Source: Rhododendron vialii
Lineage: Eukaryota > Streptophyta > Magnoliopsida > Ericales > Ericaceae
DNA length: 64,000 nt
Assembly (NCBI RefSeq): GCF_030253575.1
Contig: NC_080557.1
Span: forward strand, 45,584,501-45,648,500
Direction of reading: 5' to 3'
Below the pieces are notes generated by a model, which had not been told where the DNA came from, did no database searches, and saw nothing but the letters and a program-made list of their open reading frames with translations. The position numbers and the translations under genes were made by a program. Shown here one piece after another: positions 22,901 to 35,274 of the stretch. Positions within the stretch are counted from its first letter, which is position 1; each line of letters begins with the position of its first letter.

Positions 22901-25900
22901 CGACTGGAACCTCCTGTATGACAGGGATTTGCTCCGCTGCCTTTTTGGAAGCCTCACGTTCCTTCATAAGAGTTTCTTTAGTTTCTTTGAACTGGAGTTG
23001 CATCTCTTGCAAAGCAGATTGCAATTTTGCATTTTCTTGGGTTTTGGCTTCTTCCACGTCAGCCTACAGAAGTAAAGCATGAATGTGACTATAAGGGAAA
23101 AAAAATATCAGGAACATAGCAGAATTCATCGCAATGACAATCCAAGAAGCAAATAGCATAGTCATGGCGAATGACTATCCATTCTCATCCTTTGTCTTTT
23201 GAGGATTATTTGTGTTCTTCTCTAAATAGAACCTCAAACTGACAACAGTACCACCAGGTAATCGCCTTACTTTATCTCTCCCTCGTATTCTTTTTAACAT
23301 CCTCATCCCCGTTTAACAACCTTTCAGAGGCATGAAATGTCTATTTAAGGTATCCTTTGATACCAAACACATGGAAATAAGATAGGAAACAATGATAGAG
23401 AACTTCACAGGGAACAGCTGCATCTGTGCAATAATCATGAAAACAGAAATACTTACTCTCATGCGTTTCTCCAGCTGCAATCGCCATGTTAGTTCTTCAA
23501 CTTGCTTCTCAAGTTTGTTTTTGGCAGCTTGGAGAGCACCGGTTTCCCTTGCAGCCTGTATTACATACGAGGAATGAATCAATTACATGAGAAATATCCA
23601 AGACAGACAGAACAGTAACAAGCAGGCAATATGTCAGCCACTATTTCTTGTCCTCTTTACTCACCTCTGCACATCTGCAGGGAAACTATAGGTATAATGA
23701 AAAAACTAAATTCAGTCGTCTTAAAAACAGAGGCAGGAGTACCTTTGGAGGCAACAAATCTAGAGTCTCACTACAGATTGCATGAAACAACCTTGCTTTT
23801 CAACTCTAACTAGAGACACAGGAATTATTGGTCACAAAATTCATGTTTTTTTCCTGTCATATGTTCCTATGATGCTACAGGCCTACAGCAAGTAGTGAAG
23901 ATAGTTCAAAAAGGTTTTAAAAAATCACAATAGACAGTCAAAAAACATTTCCAAAAATCAAACAGAGAACAAAGGGGGATGACACGAAAAAAAATACCAT
24001 CTTAAGCTTCCGCAGTTCACTTCTAGCAACTTTTCCCCTCCATGCACACTGTGTGGTGATTGCAGCTTTCTTCAATTTCATATAGTGCAACCAAGCCAAG
24101 TACTTGCGACAGTGACTCTGGAGTAATAAATAGTGACATTGTAAATTCAACATAAAACAGGAAGTTCAACAGAGCTAGTGAATAGGGAAATGCATGCCAG
24201 ATCTACAAACTATATTACTAGTAATAAGTAATGATTTTCCCACACTCTCAAGTTCACCTGAATAATAATAGCAGCCTTTGTCTGCCTTCTGAAGCGAAGC
24301 TCATTACGAGCAGTCATCCCACGCATACCAGTCTGAATAGAAACAGCAGAGTAGCACAACTCATTGTACACTTTCCTTGCAAGATGCATACGATAATCTC
24401 TTTGAATTCTCAGGCAAGAAGCTTCTCTCCTCATGTTCTCATAAACTTGACGAGCAAGTTCTCCTGCAATCAACCAAAGGAGAAAACAAAGGAAATATAA
24501 GTTATAAATTCCAGCAGATAGGACTATAAGAAAACTTAAAAGGTCTAGATGAAATGACATATCTGACACACTGTAATACCTCTGCACACTGATTGAATTC
24601 GTATTGCAGACAGACGGAGCAAGAAGAAACTTTTGCGGGCCATGTAAGAACGGATTTTCCTCTGAATAATGCTTGCTGATCTTCCTAAGACCTCAGTTCT
24701 TCTGGCATCCAGTTCCGCCATCTGACCAGCCCGTAGAAACACCTTTGTCTTACCGATCTGCAAAAAACAAGCCTAATATGTTAAAAGAATCTAGGATTTA
24801 GCAAAACACACCAACAAAAGGAAAATTTTGTTTCAGAAAATTGCAATGCCTGTGACTACTACTCAAGGTCAGGTAAGCAGACATGCTGGAATTTATTTGC
24901 AACTGGCAGTATTCTGTATTGCTACCTCTTCAAAGTTAAGAGTGAAGGTACACAAGCTAATTTATTTGCAACTGACAGTATTCTGTATTGCTACCCCTTC
25001 AAAGTTAAGAGTGAAAGTACACCAGCTTAGCATTGATTTAATGGATTATTGTGTGCGGGTGGGTGGGGGTGGGTGGGGGTTGACCCAACCTTCGGCATTA
25101 TTTGCACAAAGTTACTGCAAAATTCTTTATCTCATAGAAACCCCAATATCTGAGTTTGCATTAATTGATTGAGGTTACATAGCAACTGGAGCTAAATGAA
25201 TATTGTTATGCCTAAAGCAAGATTATCGTAACACTACCTTAAACATTATGAAAAAACAGTTATCTAGGGATTTTTCTACAGCAAAGAAGGCCTTAAAATT
25301 GAGGAATTGAAATGACAGATAAACCACTTGGGGCAAGCCCAAGTGGTGAGAACTCAGACTTCCCTTCAGGAGGTCTTGAGTTCAAACCTTGCTCCATTAA
25401 GGTGCTCCCAACTTTCCTATTGTGGAGGTTGTGAATTCATGCCCCACTGGAGCTGTTGGGGGTGATCCCAGTTCCCAGTCACTGTAGATGTAGGCTAGTG
25501 TAGGTCCTAACAATCATCAAAAAAGTTGACAGATAGAAGCCACCACACTAATACATTGGCGGCTCTATAAATATTCGGTAGGGTGTTCAAAAAATCATAA
25601 TCCCCGCTAACTCTGTTTAACCAGACTGAAATATTAGTATGTGTTCAAATGTGAATATTTTTTGATAACTCAGGTGTCTAGTCAGCTTATGCGCACCTCG
25701 ATTAATCATGTGGTTCAATTTCACCGCCCACTTGCAAAGAGCCCAATTAAAGCCGAAGAAAGTGTTCAAATCTGAGTTGATTTGTGACTCTCTCAAGTTG
25801 ATGAGTGTTCAAACTTTGTTTGGTTGAGTGTTCAAAGTAGGGGTAGAATGAAAATACATGCTACTCAATGTACCCTAGAAAATTTCTAGGGTGTTCAATT

Positions 25901-26491
25901 GCATACCCAAGCTTCAACGTGGAGCCACCACTGCACTAATAGACAACTACATAACTCAAATTAGCATGGATGCAAAATTGAAAGGACACTACAAAGATGC
26001 TCAACAACCCATGCATCGGTTTGTGACCAAGAGAACATGAAAGAGCATAAGATTTGAAATTTGACTGCATCTCTGCAAGTTCTAATAAAAACCCGTTTCA
26101 GAACCAGATTTTGCCCAAATTATGAAAAATATCATTACCTGATACCCTTCCATTCCCACTTTCTCAAGAAGCCTTTTGCAAGCAGCAACCTCATCCGTAC
26201 TATCATAAATTAAGTGTAATATTCATCAGGAACGGTAACAGTTTGTCTAAACCTGTATACTTATCTACATCAACACATTATACAAATGACAAAAGATCTT
26301 ATATGATTAAGAAATACTAGAAAGAAACTATCAAAAGCCAATCAAACTACCTTCCGTCCAAAACTTCAGGTGCAAGGATACCAAATCGATCTACAAATTC
26401 AAGGAAAGGTTTTCTTGTAGGATAACCCGCGCAACTTATCCGGATTGCCTCCATGACCCCCTAAAAGAAGACACATACCAGCAACTGACAT

Positions 26492-26537
<46 letters not shown>

Positions 26538-29500
26538 GACAGCTTCATTCCCAACACAATCATGTAAAAAGGAGCCCTCCTTACCCCACAGCGTAGTTGT
26601 TGTAGAACATTGCTATTCTCAAAAATAGCTGGCTTAAGAAGATTATTGGGCTTCACACACCGAATATAATGAGGTTCACTTGAACTAAGAGTTTCAAGCA
26701 ACGCTTGTAATTGTTGCTGCAACAAGTACAAGAGGAACTTCATTAAGTCATCGTGTTAAACCAAAAAAGATAGACAATTCACAAAGAGAGAAAGAGAGCC
26801 ATCAGACCTTGAACCGTGCACCTATTGAAGAGAACTTTGATTGCTTAGAGGACTCCTCAGTTGAAGGTGGAAACAAACCCGACACGAAGGAACATTTGGA
26901 ATCATTCAGGAGCGCTTGATGTTCGGCAATAACATAATCTTTGTTTTTGTCCAGAAACAATTCCGTTTGGTAGGTAACCTAAAGGATAAGTTCAAATGTT
27001 TATCCATCAAATTAATCTCAAAAGGTGTTGCCAATTCTTGTTCAAAGGTGTCTAGTCTAGAGCTGAATATATCATAACGCAAAAAAATAGACTTACATCC
27101 CCAGCATAGTGACAAATAGTGAAATCAGACCGTGATAACTTTGGCTTAGTGAAACGTTTGTGGTTTGTGAATGTCTGGTACAGCTTGTTGGCAAAGGTTT
27201 CATAAGTTGATCTTGGGAACATACTGCAAGAAAAACGAACCCCGTCATCAATCTCACAAGGAGAACCATCAAATGTAAACATGTAATGGTTAAATGACAT
27301 AAATTATATGGAAGTTAAGTCATTACTTATGTGAAACCAAAGAAAAATCTTACAGCAGTACACCACTTACCAAGCTTCATCCAGAAGAGATATTATGCCA
27401 CCAGGTTTCTGAACATTAGAAAAAGAAATAACATCTTAGAAAAGCAAAAAATATCAAATGACCTGCCTAATCATAATACCCAGATTCGAAAGGAAGTTAC
27501 CAGCAACGAACCACAAACGAAAAACAATCATAAACAATGAAACACTTGAGTGAAGCCTAAAGATGAAAGTCCACATGAATGATCAAGTCTCTCTCCACTT
27601 TTGGTCCACCACACCAACAAGCAAACAGAAATCATAACAAGTACTCACCGTCCCATAATGTTGGTACTCTATTCCATTTTGGGATGTCCCAAAATATTAG
27701 TCCTATTTGAAAAGTCAACTAAGAAAGTGTAGATTTCTAAAATTTACCCTTCATAAATAAGCTGCTAAGTGAGACTCCAGGGGTAGTAGTGGAAATCAAT
27801 GCTCATTTTGAAAGGAGACATGCATTTAATGCTTTCCCCTTAAAAAAGTTGGAAACCCCAAAAGGGACCAATATTGTGGGACAGATGGATTATTATTTAG
27901 TAGATTCAAATTGTACTTCTTAACCTTCCCATTTTATCTTAAACCAAAAGCATGGTCACAAACTTTCAAACTTCATTGTCTATCTCTGCGTTACTGTCAC
28001 CTGCATTGGTGTCATTCCAATCTCCTAGTTTTTTTCTATTAATCTTCACTATAAGTTTCCAATCGCTAGTACCATGCATGAATGCCCATGACACCTCTTT
28101 AAGGTTAAACCACAAAATTCATATCTACGCTCAAGAGTGAATATTCAGACTTATAATAGTTGAATATAAAATGAGAACATGGAAAGATATGCACCGTCAA
28201 AAAACATTATTCGCACCATAAGCACTTCAAAAGCATCAGTATTTTGGGGAAGAAACCCATCTAGTACACAACCACTATGCTTGAAAGAAAATTGAATTCA
28301 TCAAGATTGACCACTTTGCTTCCCAATTCGTCAACCAATTCTTAATCAGGATTTGTGGTGTATCTTTTCCTCAATCAAGATTGCATAAAATATACCTGTC
28401 TGACATCCGGACGGGAACACAAAGATACATAAACGAATGAAATGTTTGCACACAGTTCTTGTACAGGCCACTTTGTGCTTTCCGACAAAATACTCTACGC
28501 AATTTCACTACACAACTCAACTCCATAAACCTTTATCTCAGGACCTTGCTATGAGAATATACAGATTTTCATGTACTTTTAAGATTATAGTTCCCCACAA
28601 CTTTCTCCACGACCTCATCTTGCATTCATGAAGTGAGATCTAACTGATGCCATTCAGTAGCACTTAATCCATCAATTTAGTGAACATAGCAAACCTTAGA
28701 GAATAAAGATGTACATATAAAAACTGAAAACGAAGGAACAAATAATGGATGGAACACTGGAATCATATTGGAGAAAAGGAAGTCTATTTACGGCAATAGC
28801 ATTTTGGATGCTTGTCTATGGAATGAAAAGCAGTAATTTATGCCCTAATGGAAACAGTCGTGACTGGAAAAAAAATTATGAGATGCCAATCAAAATCTTC
28901 AGAGGAGGCAGATACCACGGACCTTTTCAATGAGGTCTAAGACGTCTTGGTTATCAATGAATTCGATGTAGCTCCAATTAATTTCTTCTTTGGTATATTC
29001 TTCTTGCTCCATTTTGAAAACGTGCTGTCCAACAAGATACCCATAGATCATAAAGACGTCCAACACATATATTTAGAAACTGTTAAAATGAAGCCAACAA
29101 AAACCTGATTGAAGTGTTGCTGAAGCTTCTCATTTGTTAAATTGATGCAAAATTGCTCAAAGCTGCACAAGCCCACAAAGGCAAAACATGAGAGAAATGG
29201 TCCAACACGCAGCTTCAGCAAAGCATTTAGGTGAACAAAATCTGGATTTTCTGGTTTCTGGAGTTCTATATAGCTGCCATGCTTAACAATTCTCGCTTTC
29301 TATAGAGTTATGCATTAATAATTATCCAAAGGGAAAACTATCATGAACCAGATGGCCACAACTTCTTACGCTCAATTATTCCACATTAGAAGGTCACAAT
29401 CTTCAACCTATGCATAAACTCAATCAGCGGCCAAAGATAGAAGAAATTGGGGAAAATTCATTTTCAATCTCACATCCATCTGGGGTTTGTAAATGTTAAA

Positions 29501-32500
29501 ATGAACTAATCGCAGAAACTTTGGCTCGTAAAATCATCAAATGCGTAATATGTGTACACTGTTGGCAAATAAGAAATAAGTGACTTCTTTATTACAGTCT
29601 ACAGACAACCAGGAGGCCTTCAACATTTCTGCTTATCTGTGAATAAAAAGATAGAACATGACCCCACCGCTTACCCTTTAAGTACGATTTCCTTTCACCT
29701 TACATGACAATTTTACCCATTTCACTGTTAGTTTTCAATTCCTGTTCATCAATGAAAACAAAGGCGTACCAGTTAAGCACCTGTTTGTCTTGAAACTCTC
29801 AAATCCATAGATATCCAACACTCCAATTAGAGACTTTGAGTTTGGGTCTTGACCAATTGAACAATTAATCTTATCCACAAGCCTGCAGAAACAAGCAGCC
29901 ATTTACGAAGAGAAACTAAAAACCAGATTTACTACTTTACATAAACCATGTGCAAGGTCAATTCCGAACAAACTTGACAGTTAAGCATACCAGTCAAACA
30001 GCCTTGAGTAAACAACTTTCGCCAATGCATCTCTACTGACAGCTGCTGCTTCTGGATCCAGCCATTTCGTGATGGTTTCATCGCGAGTTACAATTACGCG
30101 TTTGCAAAGGGAATCCTCTAAGGCTTTCGGATCACACCTGAACAAAACTTTCACTTAGAAATTCACATTTTAAACATAGCGTTTTGAGGATACACTTTTC
30201 GTGTGTGTGCATGCATAGATTAAGTGAATCGTTTACATGAACAACTCTGCAGCAGTTCTCAGATGGAACCAAGATTTTTCATCTTTGGGCATAGACGAGT
30301 CCATTTCCTTCCCCTTCACAAAATCAATATTTCCCAAATGCAGAATTGCAGCCACAACTCGAAAAATTCCATCCTGCAAAGGAACAAGAAATCGCAAGAA
30401 AATTTAGTCGGTCTATTCAATACACAAAACAATTTGCATTGGTTGTGTGAAATAACTTCCAACAACTATACCTGCTCCTCAGGACTTATTCCAACGACAT
30501 CCATCGCACTCCTTGTTGCGATGTAATCTTTAGCATCATCAATCCCATCTAACTCGTAGCAATTTGTTTGATTTAGATAATGAAATGATCTTGGATTTGC
30601 CATTTTGTATCTTTTAATATCCTGGCAGAAGAGAAAAGGACAATTCCTCTTGAAATAAGAAAATACAAATATAGACAATTACAAGAGCCAAAACCAGTGA
30701 CCCACATGCTGCAAGTTATAAAAGGACGCGATTCTTCCATTTTTTGTTCACAACCAAAATGTTCTGTATAGAGAAGTATGGGTCTTGAATTTCATCTCTC
30801 TTCTCAGCAGAGTCTTCTTACTGTACCCCTTGCTTTTAAAAATTTGTATTACTTTTAGGATTCAAAATCTTCCAAGGACTCTCTAAAAACTCACTAGGTA
30901 TAAGTATGTCAAGGGCAACATGTAAAATCATCCCTGAATTTCAGCAAAAGTCCCAGCTATACTCTGTAACGACCCACCCTTTACTGGCCCAATAATTTGT
31001 GGGAGCCTAATGACATGGCCCAAAGTGCTTAAGCCCGAGTTGTTCAGTAGTAGGGCTGGTCCATTATATTTCATTGAAACTTCTTCTAACCAATGTGAGA
31101 CCAACATTGGGATACTAAATATTCTAAACAGAATATCAAAAAAGTAGACAAGAAAGGGATGAAGAAGAAGGGGATATAGATATAGTCATATAGACATTAT
31201 CATCAGAATGCATTCCTTAACATTGTGGATGGCTACAGATTTTCTGTATTGCGTTTTTGTATAAAAAAAAAAGAAGCAGTTGCTCTAAAACAAAAAGTCG
31301 AACCAGGGGTAAACAAATGCATGTATATTTGGAAACTGAAATACTTTACGGACACAGTGGAATATAAGGCATGAATTAACTCTTGTTGAAGCAGAGATCT
31401 CTAACCTCCGGTGGTGCAGCACAAAGCATGTAGAAACAATGGTAATTTCTCTCAGGATCAGACACTTGGCAAACACGAGATCTCTCAAGCAGATAAGTTC
31501 TGATAGCAGCTCCAGAAATCCTTCCATTCTTGTCAAATTGAATCTCCACAAACTTACCAAAACGACTGCAATATTCAAAGCATGCAGATAAAGACATACA
31601 CAGGAACACAGAGATATGACAAAGCTTGCCCGAAATTGAAAAGATAATTTACTGAAAAGACTTCCCCACCTTGAGTTATTGTTTCTGACGGTTTTTGCAT
31701 TACCAAATGCTTCTAGAACAGGATTGGACTGCAAAGGTGTGGGAATAGACCAAGAAGAAAATTGTGATAGGCTAACTGAAAAAAAACTCATGCTGGGAAG
31801 TGCATAATAGAAAATTTGAGTTTTCAAATTCTCCAATCAGCTAGTCGGATACACGGAACAAAATGAATTATTACCTCCAGGACTTTCTGCTCAACAGTCC
31901 TTCCCTCAGCTGCAGCTCTTCCTCCCATGTAAGCCAGATAGCGCATAAGCTGCTTCGTGCTTTCTGTTTTACCAGCACCACTTTCACCACTAACCAAAAT
32001 TGACTGACTTATTCCCTCATTAATCATCTGTCTGCACCCACAGAAATAATCAGTTACGTCACGAGCTGAACTGAAGAGGTTCAACATTTCAACTTATAGT
32101 CGAAAGCAGAGATTGTGTTAAGAGTACCTGTATGCAGCATCTGCAACAGCAAAAGGATGCGGACTCAGTTCACCAAAAGCTGCCCCCTTATACTGTGCCA
32201 TCATATGGCTATCATACAAATGTGGTAATCTTCTAAAAGGGTTCACAGCGATTAAAATACTTCCTGTGTACGTCTGGGGACACCATTATGTCAATTAGCC
32301 TCCATCTGGGAGTAAATGCTAGTGTTATGCAAAAAAAATTAAGCAGACTTACATATATTTCATTTATATCATATCTGGATTTTAAATTTTGTAGAACTCC
32401 TGGTTCGTGCAAATAGGCCAGCTTTGTCATATCATCAACTCCACATGGTGGTGCTTCAGAATCCTTGGGATAGACATTAGAAGCCTTGACAACAACCTGC

Positions 32501-33563
32501 AATTTAAAACTTAACATCAACCAACAAACAAGCAAGCAAAAAAGAGGGAAGCGGAAACAACAGAACGTTGCGCATTTCTAAACAATAGATGTCCATACAC
32601 AAAAGAGGTGGAGAACACTTACTGTCTTCCCTGAAGTACAAAGAACCCTGATCTCTTCACCTTTGACTTCAACAATTTCCCCATCTATCCAAGCTGCATC
32701 AAGATCCTCCACCCAAACAAGAGATCCATTGCCTAAACTGACTGAGCTAGCCTACAAAACCAAGAGACACAGCAATTAAACCAACCATAACCCATTAAAC
32801 TTCGCGGAAAAATGAGGAACAAAACAACATGATGACTACGAGATGCCAAAGCATCAGTCACAAGATAAACAAAAGGAATGCATCATATTAGTAGGTAAAC
32901 AAAACCACGTCAATGGAAGCAGTTTAAGGACCTGTACTCTAGAGATGTAAAAGGATCAGGAGGGAGGTGGAACAGAACAAGAAACGAAAAATGGGAGGTT
33001 TTGACACTTGAGCACAAATAACATGAGAATACAAAACAATTAATAACTTGCATTGAAGTCTCTTAAGCATAGCTTTATTTACTTCCCATAGAATACAGGT
33101 GACAAATCTAAGACGAATAACAAGCTAGTTTCTTCAACTATTTGTGGCTTGACATTGCAACCATAGCCGGGATCAAAAAGAGGTTATTTAATCCATGAAC
33201 AAATGGGAAAGGGAGCGGAACACGTAACTAATTAGCTTGAGCTGCTCATTGTTAGAATTTAAGGTAGTTCATTACAAGTGTTTGACCTAGTCATCAAAAC
33301 CATGTCACAATTCGTGAATATAACAAGCTGCATTTGTAAATCAATCATCAGATTTGAGTCTACACTACAATATTTGTATGGACTGTCTACTAGTACATGA
33401 CATACTACAAATCTTAAAACAACCCAAATTCCAAAGTCTTTTTAATCCAATCAGAACAGATCAGAAATAAACAGAAACATAACAACAACTCAAGCACATT
33501 GGCGAGACCAAGACTGAAAAAAATTCACCACCAAAAATGTATAACGTTGTAATCCCATACCAT
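16991..33563 (-). CDS. Class XI myosin heavy chain (myosin-6/MYA2-like), 39 coding exons, 1513 aa
   Basis: Complete plant myosin XI. Summing my exon coordinates gives 4542 nt, i.e. 1513 codons plus TGA, with every junction in phase. Order: SH3-like N-terminus, motor (about 60-730), six IQ motifs (about 735-880), coiled coil (about 880-1060), globular DIL tail ending [10 protein letters not shown]. Motor hallmarks: P-loop GESGAGKT (156-163), switch I NNNSSRFGKF (209-218), switch II DIYGFE (434-439). Family role: processive barbed-end actin motor driving cytoplasmic streaming and organelle/vesicle movement. The sequence looks closest to MYA2/XI-2 among the Arabidopsis paralogs (from memory, not searched). 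The gene spans 16.6 kb because introns carry transposons. The start is an ATG-only exon joined to GCTAGC (M-A-S-S). Confidence 0.96.
19715..20060 (-). mobile_element. RTE-type LINE 3' fragment in a myosin intron
   Basis: The minus strand encodes a short frame with [30 protein letters not shown] and [15 protein letters not shown], the C-terminal end typical of plant RTE-clade reverse transcriptases. It is followed by the 3' UTR ccgaccccaagtgattggga and a ggtttggtttggtt tail. It is 5' truncated and in the sense orientation of the myosin gene, inside the 1.3-kb intron 18914-20241. ACGC repeats (19679-19705) lie beside its tail. Confidence 0.85.
20890..21110 (+). mobile_element. Diverged copy of the 307-bp short RTE-like element
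   Basis: Shares ggtctctaggcctatcctctctgatgcc, ggctttgatttggggggatggttt and ctcctc/ggaggt blocks with 10851-11157 and 43921-44194. It lies in the myosin intron 20709-21681, antisense to the gene. The tail is reduced to tgttgtaataa. Confidence 0.7.
24890..25027. repeat. 69-bp tandem duplication in a myosin intron
   Basis: Two 69-bp units (24890-24958 and 24959-25027) share aatttatttgcaact, agtattctgtattgctac and cttcaaagttaagagtgaa, with a few substitutions. Intron 24758-26138. Confidence 0.9.
25320..25520 (+). mobile_element. tRNA-like SINE in a myosin intron
   Basis: A-box-like caagcccaagtggtgag, then a B-box-like ggtcttgagttcaaacctt about 35 bases on, then ccccactggagctgttgggg and gtaggctagtgtaggtccta. 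Non-coding. Not the same family as S1 or S2. Confidence 0.5.
25640..25760 (-). mobile_element. SINE copy, family S1, in a myosin intron
   Basis: The complement reads gctttaattgggctctttgcaagtgggcggtgaaattg then aggtgcgcataagc, matching the 6405-6590 copy. Confidence 0.6.
26491..26536. repeat. (GA)n microsatellite in a myosin intron
   Basis: About 22 GA repeats, close to the donor end of the intron between exons 17 and 18. Confidence 0.95.
26585..32751 (-). other. Myosin exons 2-17: N-terminal and most of the motor domain
   Basis: Exons (high to low): 32623-32751, 32353-32496, 32128-32273, 31875-32031, 31670-31728, 31406-31565, 30472-30621, 30237-30373, 29991-30137, 29781-29882, 29105-29162, 28923-29024, 27371-27408, 27097-27223, 26808-26978, 26585-26716. 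All introns are GT-AG. 31875-32031 carries the P-loop, 31670-31565 switch I, 29781-29882 switch II, and 26585-26716 the actin-contact block [12 protein letters not shown]. The 1.5-kb intron 27409-28922 contains a Stowaway MITE. Confidence 0.93.
27642..27892. mobile_element. Stowaway-like MITE in a myosin intron
   Basis: Left end ctcaccgtcccataatgttg and right end ccaatattgtgggacagatg form the TIRs, flanked by TA at both ends. About 246 bp, within intron 27409-28922. Confidence 0.85.
33561..33563 (-). other. Myosin exon 1: start codon only
   Basis: The minus strand reads ATG followed at once by a GTATGG donor (33555-33560). Joining to exon 2 (32623-32751, acceptor tttgtag) gives [18 protein letters not shown]. 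Exon 2 has no in-frame ATG before the conserved SLVWVED block, so a separate ATG exon is needed. Such minimal first coding exons are known in plant myosin XI genes. Confidence 0.85.
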
Positions 33564-34050
33564 CTTGATTGGCTTAATCCGAATCGGAAACCTCGGCTTC
33601 CGATTCTTTCAAAGCCAAGAACAGCTCAGCCACCAGAGATCCAAGTACACACTGATTTTCCTAATTTGCAATTCCTTTCCTCTTCTTGGGCCCACTTCTC
33701 TTGAACCTCCGTTCAAGATCAAACCCAACAACCGAAACGAACTTTTTCCTCCTGGGTTGTCTTCGGTACAACTTCTACTTTTCAGAAAACGTCTTCAAGA
33801 AGCAAAAACACCCAAGAAAACCCAGAAGCCGCAATAAGCTTTTGGACCCTTCAACAGTCCGATTTTCGGCTGAGAAATCGGTGGGAAGAGATATGGAAAG
33901 AAAACTGAAGAAACCCTTTTTAGCTTCTGCTAAAACCAAAGATCTAGGAGGATTTTCTTTTCTTTTTCTGGCAGCGTTTTTACTTGTTTTGGGTTTTTCT
34001 TTGTGTTTTCTTCTCCCCTTCTTCTGCCGTGTTTAGGCCGGTAGTCAAAG
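33564..34050 (-). promoter_or_regulatory. Myosin 5' UTR and core promoter region
   Basis: Upstream of the ATG exon. Read on the minus strand it is purine-rich near 33800-34020 (complement of long CT runs) and contains no other conserved coding block. No convincing TATA box is visible. The first intron (32752-33560, 809 bp) separates the ATG from the rest, a position where plant introns often enhance expression (general knowledge, not shown here). Confidence 0.4.
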
Positions 34051-34091
34051 TTAATTGTATCCTCATTCACATGCTCGCCACTTGTTCAATT

Positions 34092-34672
34092 AAGGCTTAA
34101 TTGCATCTTGCCCCCTGAACTATTACACTTTTTCAAATTGCTTCCTTAACTAAAAATAGTTATGACACTTGACCGTCTTAAACTACATAATTCTTGCAAC
34201 TTGACCCTTTATTAGTTTTCATTCTTGCGACAACCATCAAAAAGCCCATAATGTAGCTCAAACTGCGTTTAAATGCCCAAAATAATATGCATATAACTTT
34301 ACATGTCTAATAAAATCAAAGACCAAATCTTTGCGTGAGGCATCTTTTCTCATTCATCCCCATCCCTCTATTGTATTTTCATTAACATCATCTCTATAGC
34401 ATTGCATCATCTATCAAGATATCAAATAGAGTTCAATAAAAAATTATACAAATGTCTAGTCCCTTGTTTTGATAAATATACAGTCCTATGTATATCATTC
34501 TCGATATTCTCGTTGTATTTGGAGAAAATTAATATTTAAAATTTATTCGATGATATTTTACGGTCGTTAAGTGGCCAAAGATTAGGGTGGTCAAGTGTAA
34601 GGCCTTGTTGGTTAGGGGTAATTTGAAAATGTGTGATAGTCCAAGGGGACAATATGTGATTAAGCTTTTGGT
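34092..34672. mobile_element. Non-autonomous DNA-transposon-like repeat (aattgcatcttgcccc family)
   Basis: Left end aggcttaattgcatcttgcc, with cccctgaactat, is mirrored at the right by tagtccaaggggacaatatg and tgattaagctttt. The interior also mirrors (gacacttgacc / ggtcaagtgt). About 580 bp with no coding capacity. Confidence 0.65.
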
Positions 34673-35035
34673 TAATTGAAGAAAATTGTAGTATTAAGGA
34701 GTAGTAAAATTAAAGAAAACCACTCGTAGTACTTAATTTTAAACGCTCTGTTAAATGAAGTTAGATTCCGAGAGTGCCCTCGTTTATTAGGCGTAATTAC
34801 TGAGGGAGTCTGAACGCGCGTTTACAGCTCAGCTAAAATTCGGACAACGTTGTCCTCTTTTTTTTTTAACGTTGTCCTGAATCGACCCATTTGAAAGGCG
34901 AGCGCGGTAATGGGCGGGCCCAGCTTATTTATTAACTGGAGCCCCGTACGGCATCGTTTCTTTTATTGCCGGTAAATAAAGTTTCCCCCTTTGGGCTAAA
35001 GTTTCCTTAAAACGTTAAAGTTTAGGCCAATTCTA
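34673..35035. other. Intergenic, no gene seen
   Basis: Contains a short palindrome, ggacaacgttgtcc (about 34851) with a partial repeat aacgttgtcctg. Otherwise uninterpreted. Confidence 0.4.
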
Positions 35036-35274
35036 GGCCCCGTTCCAGAAACCTTCTTAAAAAATAAACAGTTTATTTTTTATTTTTAAACTTAAAAATA
35101 ATGTAAATAAAAAAATAATTTTTTAATTTTTTTCGCACCGTATTATAGATCTTGATGAGATTTATTAAATAAGATCCATATTGATAGGAAAATTATTTGC
35201 GTAAACACATTATTTTTTAGCTTGAAATTGTCTTCTTAAAAAATAAGTACTTATTTTACGTTCCGGAACGGAGC
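35036..35274. mobile_element. Tourist-like (PIF/Harbinger) MITE
   Basis: Left end ggccccgttccagaaacctt, right end gttccggaacggagc. Both ends carry cttcttaaaaaataa-type subterminal repeats, with aaaataatgtaaat and gatgagatttat inside. About 239 bp, the family consensus size. Confidence 0.82.

Larger units (their letters stand above)
16991..23555 (-). other. Myosin exons 23-39: coiled coil and DIL cargo-binding tail
   Basis: Exons: 23457-23555, 22851-23063, 22584-22723, 22343-22457, 22135-22179, 21965-22048, 21682-21852, 20553-20708, 20242-20430, 18785-18913, 18629-18699, 18444-18543, 18076-18132, 17827-17883, 17519-17599, 17331-17413, 16991-17105. The first three encode heptad-rich helix ([20 protein letters not shown] and on). 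21965-22457 is a poorly conserved Pro/Ser linker. From 21852 down is the DIL tail ([47 protein letters not shown]). The last acceptor is gatgacag at 17106. The nearby cag at 17125 would shift frame into an immediate TGA. Confidence 0.92.
23998..26460 (-). other. Myosin exons 18-22: converter and six IQ motifs
   Basis: Exons: 26351-26460, 26139-26199, 24580-24757, 24258-24463, 23998-24117. The converter block [15 protein letters not shown] starts at the 26139/24757 junction. Six IQ repeats follow, visible as [67 protein letters not shown] and [13 protein letters not shown]. The fifth lacks the usual final AR. Calmodulin-type light chains bind here in this family. Confidence 0.93.

Noticed and set aside
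31285..31836. 183-codon minus-strand open frame in the myosin gene
   Set aside because: It reads through introns in the wrong frame; the true exons 31406-31565 and 31670-31728 use other phases and match the motor domain.
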